Assembly: GCA_030248225.1 (NCBI GenBank) | Contig: JASANE010029042.1 | Location: 1 to 37,631 of the forward strand | From: Trileptium ribeirensis | Taxonomy: Eukaryota > Nematoda > Enoplea > Enoplida > Thoracostomopsidae | Length of the DNA: 37,631 nucleotides | Direction: 5' to 3' | Part shown: positions 23,098 through 32,394 of the stretch, piece by piece | How the letters are laid out: the number at the start of each line of letters is the position of its first letter | Numbering within the stretch: the stretch's first letter is position 1 | Program-made: the position numbers and the translations under genes | Notes under the pieces: model-generated | What the model was told of the DNA's origin: nothing | Database searches by the model: none | The model's input: only the letters and a program-made list of their open reading frames with translations

Positions 23098-24740
23098 TCA
23101 CACAAAACTGAGTCGACGATTGGACTTTGTAAATTCATCAATAACATCAATATAGTCTAGCGTAATATCCCTATTAATATAAAAATGGGCAAGTCCGTTT
23201 AGTGTGGTTTCGCCCATAGTTGACCGTAGATAGTTTTTATATATTTAAGTGCACTAAACGACCTTTCACCGGTAGCTGTTGTTACTGGAATGGTAACAAA
23301 GATATGCAGCAGCGTTTCGATATTTGGATAAGTCCCCAATTCCGAAGCTGCCTGAGTGGCATTAGGTGCAGTGCTCGGCCGCTCAACTGGGTCACGCCGT
23401 CCCCAGTATGCTTTCCAGCGGTACATCTCGGGGATAAGAGACGTCATTCTACCATCTAAAAATGAGGAATAGGTTTCGCAAGAGCGGCCAATTTTTCTCA
23501 GGCGTAAGTTCAGCACAGTATTGTGGAACTAGCAAACTCAGATCTGCAGCGATGCTGAAGTGATTGATAAATCGTTGTTGAAGTTGGGACAGGATAGTGT
23601 CCACATACGGCAAAAACAGCGATCTGCGGTAGTATTGGACTGCTGTAGTCGCAGGGATATTAGAACGATGTTGTTGTCTTGCTGCCACACGAGGTATCTG
23701 TATTTCCTCTCCAAGCCTGGCACTGGCCTTTTGAAAAGCAGAATCAAATACACTGTCATCATCTCGATACTGCTGCAACACGTCGATGCAGTCCTGAACT
23801 CCAGATGATGCACGGAACAGGTCCTGTGTGGATGCTTGCAGCCTTACGGACAACGGTTTGGTGACTTGCAACACTAACGTCAACACTTCCAGTGCGACCA
23901 TAAAACCGCCGTCATCAAGGGACCGTAGGTAAATGACAGCCTTGCCGCCGCAATCACGCGGCCAATTGCTGATATCTTCCAAAGAAGCAATCACTGCTGG
24001 ATACAGCTGCAAAAAACGGAAACAGCTTCTTGTTTCTCCACCCATCGTGTTGCACAATGTTTCTTTAAACGAGTGCGTGCGGCCTCAGGGCAGCTGTTGT
24101 CTATACATTGTTGCAGGTTCAGCAACCGCTTGTTTGAATCTCCATAGAATACGGCAATGTCGTGCATCAGAGTCACGGCTGAGCGTACTGCAGATATTTC
24201 ACCTGCCTTTAGCAAGCAGATATTGAGACAGTGCCCTGCACAATGTACGTAGACTGCGTGTGGGCATTGTTCTGAGATGTGTTTCTGGACTCCATTTTTT
24301 CACCCGACATCGCAGAGGCCCCATCGTCCCCTTGACCCACCATGTAATGAGTATTCAAGCCGTTGTCACGAAGAATGTTTCGAAGTTGCTGCGCTAAACC
24401 TGATCCTGTCATATCTGGAGCAATAGCAAAGCAAAGAAACCGTTCATGGATGTGACCTTTTAAGAAATAGCGAACACACACGGTTAGCTGTTCTTGGCGG
24501 GAGAAGTCGGTAGTTTCGTCAGCTATAAAAGGAAAAGAATCGACTTGAATTCACCTCCACACTCACTCGTTTTCTGGAAGTTTTATCAATTGCGTCAATC
24601 AGATCATTTTGAGCGGATGGAGAAACATACGTAGCGTTTTTGGCAGCAGTTTTTAGATGATGCGCAAGGGCGGTATCAGTACACGAAACCATTAGTTGAA
24701 GAAGGGCGAAGGGCACGCAAATTTCCCTGGTTGAAATTTA
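23098..24740 (-). pseudogene. hAT transposase relic (ZMYM1-like), frameshifted
   Basis: Reading right to left, the fragments are in the order of a ZMYM1-like hAT transposase. First comes a linker with HLKTAAKNATYVSPSAQNDL (24519-24716). The catalytic-domain start ADETTDFSRQEQL is at about 24490-24523, then CVRYFLKG. Next are GQGDDGASAMSG, YVHCAGHCLNICLLKAGE and ATRWVEKQEAV. A long central part follows (23449-24010), and the C-terminal dimerisation motif TTATGERSFSALKYIKT lies near 23270. The frame then shifts to STMGETTLNGLAHFYINRD, ending at TGA 23098-23100. At least five frame changes break it (near 24535, 24297, 24012, 23495 and 23230). The ones near 24297 and 24012 are in A or T runs, so sequencing error is possible for those. 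The N-terminal zinc-finger part and the terminal inverted repeats were not found. Family assignment is firm; activity is unlikely. Confidence 0.9.
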
Positions 24741-24954
24741 TTGTCCCGCATGAATATATGCACTTGTAATAGAACAAAAATCCAATTGTGAAATTTCGTT
24801 CATTTTTCCATAAATATCTAATTTGGTGTCCAAATAACCTATTAACCCAGTGTGTTAGATGGCAATTAAATATGATTCACTTTCCGTCGGCTCCAAACTC
24901 TAAAATCAAAACAGGATTGGCGGAATTTTAATTATTATTTAGCGGACATCGCCA
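24741..24954. other. Diverged outer flank of the palindrome
   Basis: From about 24895 to 24954 the sequence still resembles the reverse complement of 37546-37600 (CTAAAAT..AACA..ATTG and TTAGCG.AC..GCC.GTGTCTT), but at much lower identity than inside the arm. Further out no match was seen. Confidence 0.55.
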
Positions 24955-26179
24955 GTGTCTTATGTTACACTTTGCTTAGAGCTCTACAAATTTGCTAAAT
25001 CACCCACCACAGCGGGTACCCCCGCACGGTTTGTATCCTGTTGGGCTTATTTTTGTGTTTTATTACCTATCATTTAAATTATACTTTGATGTTTTATTTT
25101 AATTTTGTTAACCTCAAAGTTTTTCGGATTCTTTGTGCTAAAATTCTAAAAAATTAAAATTCCTGAGGCTGGGCCATGGCACCATGCCCCCCCCCCCCTA
25201 AATACGCCATTGCAAACGAAGCGGTTAATTGTGTACCAGTCTAAATTTTTATTAACCCTTTCCTTTTTAAACCAAGGCGCAGCTTGTAGAAATTTGTAGA
25301 TCGCTCGGGTGCAAGCGTTGTCCGCTACCTACTACGCTATTTAGGAGCAGTTGCTCTATCCTTAAGGGACATCATAAGATGAACGAATAATAATGCACGT
25401 ACAAACGCACACCGAACGACAAACTCGACAATTCATTCATCATGTATTGTACGCTGCACCAAATTCGTCAATATACGAACGAAAGGGTTAACTACCCGGG
25501 TACCCGACGTTAAGTTTGGTAGTTCTCGTAAACCGCAGTATCTCCCTAATCAATTTACATATCGTCGACATTCAAATTAGGTACTCAAATCTGTAACTAA
25601 GGCTTTGTAGGTTGCGAAGGCGTCGAGCTTCCTCCGGCCTGCCGCACATTTATGCATGCTGACTTACACATTGTGGCCAATAAAACTGGTGTGTGAACTA
25701 CCCAAAATCAAATGCTATACTGAGCTATGCAGCCATACGATAGGACTACGAGTTCGGAAATAGAAAGGGGAAAGTTGCAAATTTAATAGGTATTTTATAA
25801 TATTTCATGTACCGAATGCCACAAGTTGGGTACTTTTTCTCGAGAATGAGGCACAGCCTGATGTGATCACGTACCATAAATATGTACGAGTACAGAATAA
25901 CATAGAAGTGTTAATTCCTCGTGGGTAAATAATTTTGGGCCATAGGAAGTCCATAACCAAGTTTGATTTTCCTAGACAAATGGAAAAAACAGCAGTATCG
26001 TACCTGTGTTACATAATTCGCAAGTCATGCTCCTTTAATGGATTTTTCAATCACTCTGCTCAAGAACTTACCACATCGATGCCGATTTACTACTGTATGT
26101 GAGATTGCATCTCAGTGGCCATGGCTCTGATAACTCGATAATAGACTGTGGCGGACCTTACCTAGACCATAAAAGAATC

Positions 26180-26690
26180 CAGGGTACAGATTTGCATGCT
26201 GACAAGACATCCTATCGTACTAGTGAATCCGGCCGTCAAACCCGACACGAGACAACTACGGCAATATACCCATAACGAAGGTTTTAAAGATAAATTGTAA
26301 ATAATATTTTTTATAACAAAACCTTTGCATGGCGCTAAAAAGTCATGAGCGCGCGATATCTCAAAATCATAGCAGCCGTTAGTATATTCAGATTGGATCT
26401 CAGTTGGGGTGCTTGATAATTTGTATATAGGCAGTAGTAAACAGAAACTTAAGCTAAACTGTAAAAAATACAGGATCCGACTTTGCATGCTGACAAAAGA
26501 ACTTAGCATCCTGCTGAATCCGGCTGTTAAACCAGAGGTAATTTTTCAAGAATGCCCACAACAGTGAATTTAGAGATAAATTGTAAATAATTTCAATTTT
26601 TTAAACAAAATCCTTGTATGACTTTAAAAATTCAAGAGCTCACGGTGTCTCAAAATGATAGCAACCATTAGTATAACAGTTCATTGTCCT
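26180..26690 (+). repeat. Diverged 291-bp repeat pair in the left arm
   Basis: TTTGCATGCTGAC occurs at 26191 and 26482. The following blocks correspond: CATCCT, then GAATCCGG, AGATAAATTGTAAATAAT, AACAAAA, CAAGAGC or CATGAGCG, CTCAAAAT and ATAGCA. The pair has diverged clearly and so predates the palindrome; it is mirrored in the right arm near 36003-36302. Confidence 0.75.
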
Positions 26691-27263
26691 ATTGTTACAG
26701 CGAAACAAGCAAGTGTGAAATGAGTTAAGTTTTCTGGTTAGAAAAAATCCAGCTTTAGGTTGAATGGGCTGCCGGTGCTGGCTGCCCCGCAACTACGCAC
26801 GATGAACGCTCTAAGATGTCATTAGCCTTATTATAGTATCACAGTTCTGATTAAACTGCGGGATCAGAATATTGAGAACAGAAAGCATTTCATCTTTACT
26901 TTTGGGAGTTAAACTGGATATTAAGTTTTCTCGAGCATGACTATCCTAGCTCATCCGTTACATAATTTATAGCTAAAATCGAGTTTTTATGTTAATCTAC
27001 ATTTACCAATTATAGTTGCACGGTTTTTACTTTTATTATTTATGGCTGCAATAAACAGTTCGCTCAATTCTCGCGTTCAATATTTTAGTCAAAAGTTCGT
27101 ATTTGATATTTGAAATCTTCTGTGCACTGTTAATCTTACTACTGAATATTGTTAAAAGAAATATTTCTTATTAAATTTTAGTACAGAATCTACAGTATTC
27201 TTAACATCAAGAAAATTTTTGAATATATAAAATGTTCTTTTATGTATATTAAAATACTTCTTC

Positions 27264-27341
27264 ACTAGTAAATACAAAAATCTATAGAAAATATACCTTG
27301 AAAACTAGTAAATACAAAAATCTATGGAAAATATACCTTAA
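27264..27341 (+). repeat. 40-bp tandem duplication private to the left arm
   Basis: ACTAGTAAATACAAAAATCT starts at 27264 and again at 27304. The right arm has a single copy with a 36-base A run at the equivalent place, so the arms differ here by independent events or by assembly error. Confidence 0.85.
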
Positions 27342-27733
27342 AAACTTAGTACTGAATATAGTAAATGCGCCCAAAGTGAGTCACTTTAAATTGTCAAAAA
27401 GAAACAAAAATATAATAAAATTTTATTGCCAAATATATTGATAACCAAAAGTCGCAGATTAGCCAAATTACTAAGGATAGTTAAGCCATAGATTACTGTA
27501 ATGTCGTGAAATTTAGAACCCATTCGGTTGGTTGACTGAAAAGAAATCGCGGTTTAATCTGGAAAAACCTAGGCATGAACCACAATGAGAAACGTGCTCT
27601 AAAGTGGACCCTTCACTTCCCAAAGTGGATCACACTTTGCCTAAAGTGGATCGCGTCGATATTAGGACTTTATGTATCTTAAGTTCGTTGCAAGCAGTTG
27701 CACAGGGCCAGAATATCTCAGTAACCGTGTTTA

Positions 27734-28062
27734 TGCATGAGTAAACTTAAGTTGCGCCCCATACCATCCTCTTTTGACAAAAGCGATTGCCATTCACTTG
27801 TACACTGAACACAAATTTCATTTTTGCGTTAAAGAACAGAAATTAGTCCGTTTCATATGCCACACATTATAATTTGGAAATGTTCGCGAACACACTGGTG
27901 TTAAAGTACAGGGACCGAATTTCAGTCGCTAATGGCGTTATGGAACAGAAAAATGTCGAAATTGGATACGGCTGTTGAAATTCGAGTTTTGTTCGCTAAC
28001 AACGTTTTGTACATGGAGTCAAAAGAGGATGGTTGGGGGCGCATCTTAAGTTTACTCTTGCA
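27734..28062. mobile_element. PIF/Harbinger-type MITE, inserted in the left arm only
   Basis: This 329-bp element has terminal inverted repeats of about 44 bp: TGCATGAGTAAACTTAAG at the left and TGCAAGAGTAAACTTAAG at the right when reversed, both leading to CCATCCTCTTTTGA. It is flanked by TTA at 27731-27733 and 28063-28065. The right arm shows the intact empty site, GTGTTTATATTTTTAG in reverse complement, with a single TTA. A 3-bp TTA (TWA-type) duplication with these ends fits a Tourist-like MITE of the PIF/Harbinger superfamily. There is no transposase; the 63-codon frame inside is not considered a gene. Confidence 0.95.
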
Positions 28063-28088
28063 TTATATTTTTAGTTTTTTTACAATAT

Positions 28089-28440
28089 ATGCTCGTTACC
28101 ACAAAACTTCCACATTATATTAGCGATCATGTCCGCCTTTCATAAAACTCTGGGAATTGCATACATGATGATTTGTGTTCGGAACAATACTGATAAATTC
28201 GTCTTGTAAATTAAATATTTTTGAAGCACAACAGCTAAATTGACACAAATATCAAAAATAAGTATGCTGATTACCACAAAAGTTCCACAGTATATTATCG
28301 ATCACGTCTGCTTTTCATAAAACACTGGGAATCGCACACTTGATGACAATACTTGCGCTCGGAACAATACTAATTCGTCTTGTAAACTAACAAATATTTT
28401 CGAAGCACTGCAGCTAAATTTCAACAAATATCAAAAATAA
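28089..28440 (+). repeat. Diverged 175-bp tandem pair, left arm
   Basis: Copy 1 (28089-28263) and copy 2 (28264-28440) share TTACCACAAAA-TTCCACA, TTTCATAAAAC, CTGGGAAT, GGAACAATACT, ATTCGTCTTGTAAA and ACAAATATCAAAAATAA in order, at perhaps 80 percent identity. It lies just downstream of the transposase C-terminus and is mirrored in the right arm. It may be subterminal repeat DNA of the pogo element. Confidence 0.8.
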
Positions 28441-28494
28441 CAAGAGAAAACACAAATAATGAGAGAAAACACGATTGTATGTTATTTTACATAC

Positions 28495-30420
28495 ATTTAT
28501 TGGAAAAAAGAACCTTTTCGTAGCAACACCGCCGCAATCTTTATGTCGCCATACATCGCAATCGTCACATTTTATCCACTGCCTATCATCGACGCCGTAC
28601 AATCCACCTCATACTGCACATTGCCATTCTGGTTTCTGCTGCTCGTTCTTAGTATCGGAAGATGTAGAGGGTACCTGGGACTTAATGTTGCTTCCACTGC
28701 TAGTTCTGTTTTTCTTTTGCTTCAGACGGTTAATATTTTCGTGACTGGTAAGGTGCGTTGAGGCAACGTGGAGTTAAGTTCTTGATTCGACCTGACTATT
28801 TTTCCATATGCTGCTGGATTGGCTGGTACTATTTCTTCAGATACTACATAAAACAAATCGTCGTATAAGATTTGTGCCATGTCGCTGTTCCCGGTTAAAG
28901 GGACAGGTTGCTGCTGTTCAACGTAACAAGCTGATATGTCTGTAAGCTGAGGACTATCAATGCAGTATTCTTCTGGTTCAGGTTGATTTACACTAACAAT
29001 AACGTGTTGCGCATGTGTCGAAGGATAGCTGCCTGTATACAACGGAAACGCTAATGTGGTCCGCGTGGTTGATGTTGAAACGGCAGGCGATTTAGAAGAG
29101 CCGATTGCATTAATAACATAAGTATCTGAAGAGTGCACAAAGCTTTCTGAAGATACAACATTTGAGAAAGTGACATGCACATTTGTGCTTTCAGCGGTAG
29201 TAACATAAGGAAACATCGTGTCCGGTTCACTGTTATGCGACGGCTCTCCCGAATGATGTTCAGCTATTTCCCCTCCACTGTCGTCCGATTCTATAAGACG
29301 ATCTTGAAGCATTTTCCCTATTCTTAGCTTTGTTCGATCAACTGCAGATGCGTTAAGCGGACATAAACCAGTAGATCTGAAACCAGAAACGGCTAAGCAA
29401 GGCTTCGCCGCCGAATTCCATTGCTTCGGCCAGGACAGCCCCGAAATAGCGTCGTGATATTGGTGATCCGTCGGTTTTCCTGCTATATTTATCCACAGCC
29501 TTCGTCCATTCTTGCTTGAAAGTTTTGTAGACACACTTATTCAACAGCTGTAGGCAATGTGTCCCATGAGCTGGCAACAGTATAATTTCGACGTTACTGC
29601 ATACGGCCTTACAAAGAATTGGAGTGTTAGCCGTGTGAGATCCTTGACCGTCTAGAAAAAGGATTGTCTTAGCACCAGGCTCTGGATTTGGCCGATGTCT
29701 GAGGAAATGGTCGAACCACTTTTCGAAGAGCTCTTCGTTTATGTACCCAGACTGTGGTGTAGTAACGACCCAACCATCGGGGTATTCTTGATTTCGGCAG
29801 CGTATTTTTTCTGCACGCGTTCGGTAGTTGAGCCTTTATGTATAATAAATTGCGGGATAACAACTCCCGCTGCGGTGTAACAGCCTAGAACTGTAGTGGT
29901 TGGTCCCCTTTCTCCCTGAGTCAACCTTGGCACATCCTTCACACCCGTTTCTGCTACATATAATTGCCCATTTACAACAGGTTGTATCCTTGTTTCATCA
30001 ACGTTGAACAGAAGATGAGGCTTATTAAGGGGATTTGCTTCAGATAAAATTTGGTGTATTCTTGAAACCATCCATCCACGATGTCAGTTGTAAGGCCAGT
30101 TGCTCTGGCACGCGATATATTCTGAGCACGCCGAAGTGAGAGACCCATTCGTTTTTTGAATCCATATCACCATTTGTGACCCGCCTTTTTTGAAATCGTT
30201 GGGAATCTCGTTAATCTTGCAGAAATCGAAAGCAATTTTGCACAAAATTGCTTTGGTTAAAGGCAATCCCGACTTAACAGACAACGATATCACTCGCGTG
30301 GGTTCTAATTCTTGTTCACTGTTAAGCACGGTTTTCCTACCAATCGATTTCCGGTTGCTACTGTTCCTTGGTACCGCCGCCGAAGGTTGTTGTAGGGGAC
30401 ATTATACAATTTTGTGAAAT
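28495..30420 (-). pseudogene. Left-arm pogo-like DDE transposase with PHD finger, broken
   Basis: On the - strand the order is: end of a psq-type helix-turn-helix (KLYNVPYNNLRRRY, near 30405); a CENP-B-like DNA-binding segment (TVLNSEQELEPTRVI, then KIAFDFCKINEIPNDFKKGG); the DDE core with NVDETRIQP (about 30000), FLDGQGSHTA (about 29650) and HGTHCLQLLNKCVY (about 29545); a Ser/Thr-rich C-terminal region; and a zinc finger (WIKCDDCDVWRHKDCGG). These are features of Tc1/mariner pogo-type transposases, which cut and paste at TA sites in the nucleus. The third catalytic Asp of QPLD is Asn here (codon at 29539-29541), giving DD36N. A TGA (28609-28611) replaces the second Cys of the zinc finger, and there are several frameshifts (near 30350, 30170, 29790 and 29560). 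It joins exon 1 in the spacer across an intron of about 0.9 kb. Confidence 0.93.
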
Positions 30421-31222
30421 GTTTGAGGCACGGGTTACCTATAAATTTATTGGGTCACCTATTAAACACACAATTACGACCTTAGAACGCTAAACTTCAA
30501 GCCTAGAAAAATATTTATGCAAACATATTCAACCGCTTTATTCTAAAAAATATCCAGCTAATCTGCATAAAATTCATACGGCGTTGCATAACGTGACATA
30601 TGCATGGGCTCAAAACATTCATTAAAGAATTTAGCTTTCTACGCTAGACACAATATAACGATTCGTTAGCTGTGTTTCGAGCTATGTCGTTAATTAGGGA
30701 GCAATCTGCAATTGTGTCTGCAGCATAGCATCGAGAATTCACGTACTAAATTTAGTATTCATCGTTTGGAGCAATAGCCACAGAGAAGTAAATTAGTAAG
30801 TTGAACAATTAACGCCTGCATGGAGCTACATGTAATCTGCCTTTTCTATGTAGAAGCCCAACCGTTTTAACCAAACTAAATAAAAGACCACTAAGCCGAA
30901 GTTGATTTTGAAGCTACATGACATCGCACACATTCCAAACAAACAGATATTGTTTATACAAATTTGTATCTTGCAACAGATGTGTAAACTGTCAACCAGA
31001 GATCAAAATTTTTGTGAGATTATCGCATGTTTATCACTTTCCGACAGGTGGTGCACATTTCAAGTAAGAAAATTTGCAAAAAGCTGTACTAAGAAGGCTG
31101 TCAGATTCTGATTTAGACTGACACAGAGTTATAACATTCCGTTTAGAAACTAAATGCGTTAGCAAACTTATCCTCTTATTCAAAAGCAAATGCGATACAA
31201 TTTCAAGTCTGTAAACCATGTT

Positions 31223-31592
31223 TTCGCAAAAAAAAACAAAATAAGACAGCTAGTAGGATCACATTAAGTTTAGTAAACACTAAACACAAAATTAAAGTGA
31301 ACGTTAAACTACAAACAAACCTTTCTCGCGAAAGTTCTTTTTGCACTGTTCTAAAGCAGTTCTCATTGGCTGTTCGTCCCATCGAAATAATTTTCGTTTG
31401 GGCGGTGTTATAATCGGATGGTAGCTTGTTGTCTTTCGTTTCGCAGGCGTACACTTTGCTGGAAAACGCGCTCGTTTCAACGATGACCTTGGCGTAATAT
31501 TTCGTCGCAGGGTCTTGACACGTGCCATAAATATATCTCTAAATATGGCCCGGGCCAAGTCTCCTGTCTAAACGATAAATACAGAAATATAT
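31223..31592. other. Unique 370-bp spacer at the palindrome centre
   Basis: The arms close on an imperfect zone that still shares AAACCATGTT (31213-31222) with its reverse complement (31593-31602). Between these lies sequence with no inverted partner. It contains the only copy of the transposase N-terminal exon, so the palindrome is asymmetric at its centre. Confidence 0.85.
31321..31558 (-). pseudogene. N-terminal exon of the pogo-like transposase, left copy only
   Basis: From the ATG complement at 31556-31558, a highly basic segment (KTLRRN, KRARF, AKRKT, PPKRK) leads to RWDEQPMRTALEQCKKN. This resembles the first helix of the psq-type helix-turn-helix at the N-terminus of pogo-like and CENP-B-like transposases. 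A likely donor AAAG|GTTTGT follows at 31321/31320. The next exon (around 30430) resumes with KHFTKLYNVPYNNL, which would complete the same domain, so exon 1 and the left-arm body form one gene. The right arm has no equivalent exon. I call it a pseudogene because the downstream body is broken, although this exon itself is open. Confidence 0.7.
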
Positions 31593-32394
31593 AACATGGT
31601 TTGTAGCTACACAAAATGTTGCAAATGCTTTTGAATAAGAGGATAAGTTTGCTAACGCATTTAGTTTCTAAACGGAATGTTATAACTCTGTGTCAGTCTA
31701 AATCAGAATCTGACAGCCTTCTTAGTACAGCTTTTTGCAAATTTTCTTACTTGAAATGTGCACCACCTGTCGGAAAGAGATAAACATGCGATAATCTCAC
31801 AAAAATTGTGATCTCTGGTTGACAGTTTACACATCTGTTGCAAGATCTGCGATTATTATAAACAATCTCTGTTTGTTTGGAATGTGTGCGATGTCATGTA
31901 GCTTCAAAATCAACTTCGGCTTAGTGGTCTTTTATTTAGTTTGGTTAAAACGGTTGGGCTTCTACATAGAAAAGGCAGATTACATGTAGCTCCATGCAGG
32001 CGTTAATTGTTCAACTTACTAATTTACTTCTCTGTGGCTATTGCTCCAAACGATGAATACTAAATTTAGTACGTGAATTCTCGATGCTATGCTGCAGACA
32101 CAATTGCAGATTGCTCCCTAATTAACGACATAGCTCGAAACACAGCTAACGAATCGTTATATTGTGTCTAGCGTAGAAAGCTAAATTCTTTAATGAATGT
32201 TTTGAGCCCATGCATATGTCAGGTTATGCAACGCCGTATGAATTTTATGCAGATTAGCTGGATATTTTTTAGAATAAAGCGGTTGAATATGTTTGCATAA
32301 ATATTTTTCTACAGCTTAAAGTTAACGTTCTAAGGTCGTAATTGTGTGTTTAATAGGTGACCCAATAAATTTATAGGTAACCCGTGCCTCAAAC

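Larger units (their letters stand above)
24955..31190 (+). repeat. Left arm of a 12.6-kb palindrome
   Basis: Starting at GTGTCTTATGTTACACTTTG, this arm is the reverse complement of 31626-37545, mostly with very high identity. It includes long runs without mismatch, for example around 27600-27730 against 34780-34910. Once the private MITE at 27734-28062 is removed, the two arms have nearly the same length (about 5.9 kb). It carries non-coding DNA, a diverged 291-bp repeat pair, a diverged 175-bp tandem pair and a broken pogo-like transposase. Differences from the right arm cluster in patches, notably 30195-30310. Confidence 0.95.

Noticed and set aside
25285..25370. tRNA-like sequence in both arms (reverse complement reads TAGCGTAGTAGGTAGCGG)
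   Set aside because: It resembles an A box, but the expected B box is absent (AATTTCTACAA in that place) and no cloverleaf forms. Not enough to call a tRNA or SINE.
28459..28761. + strand ORFs opposite the transposase C-terminus in both arms
   Set aside because: They are antisense shadows of the transposase zinc-finger region.
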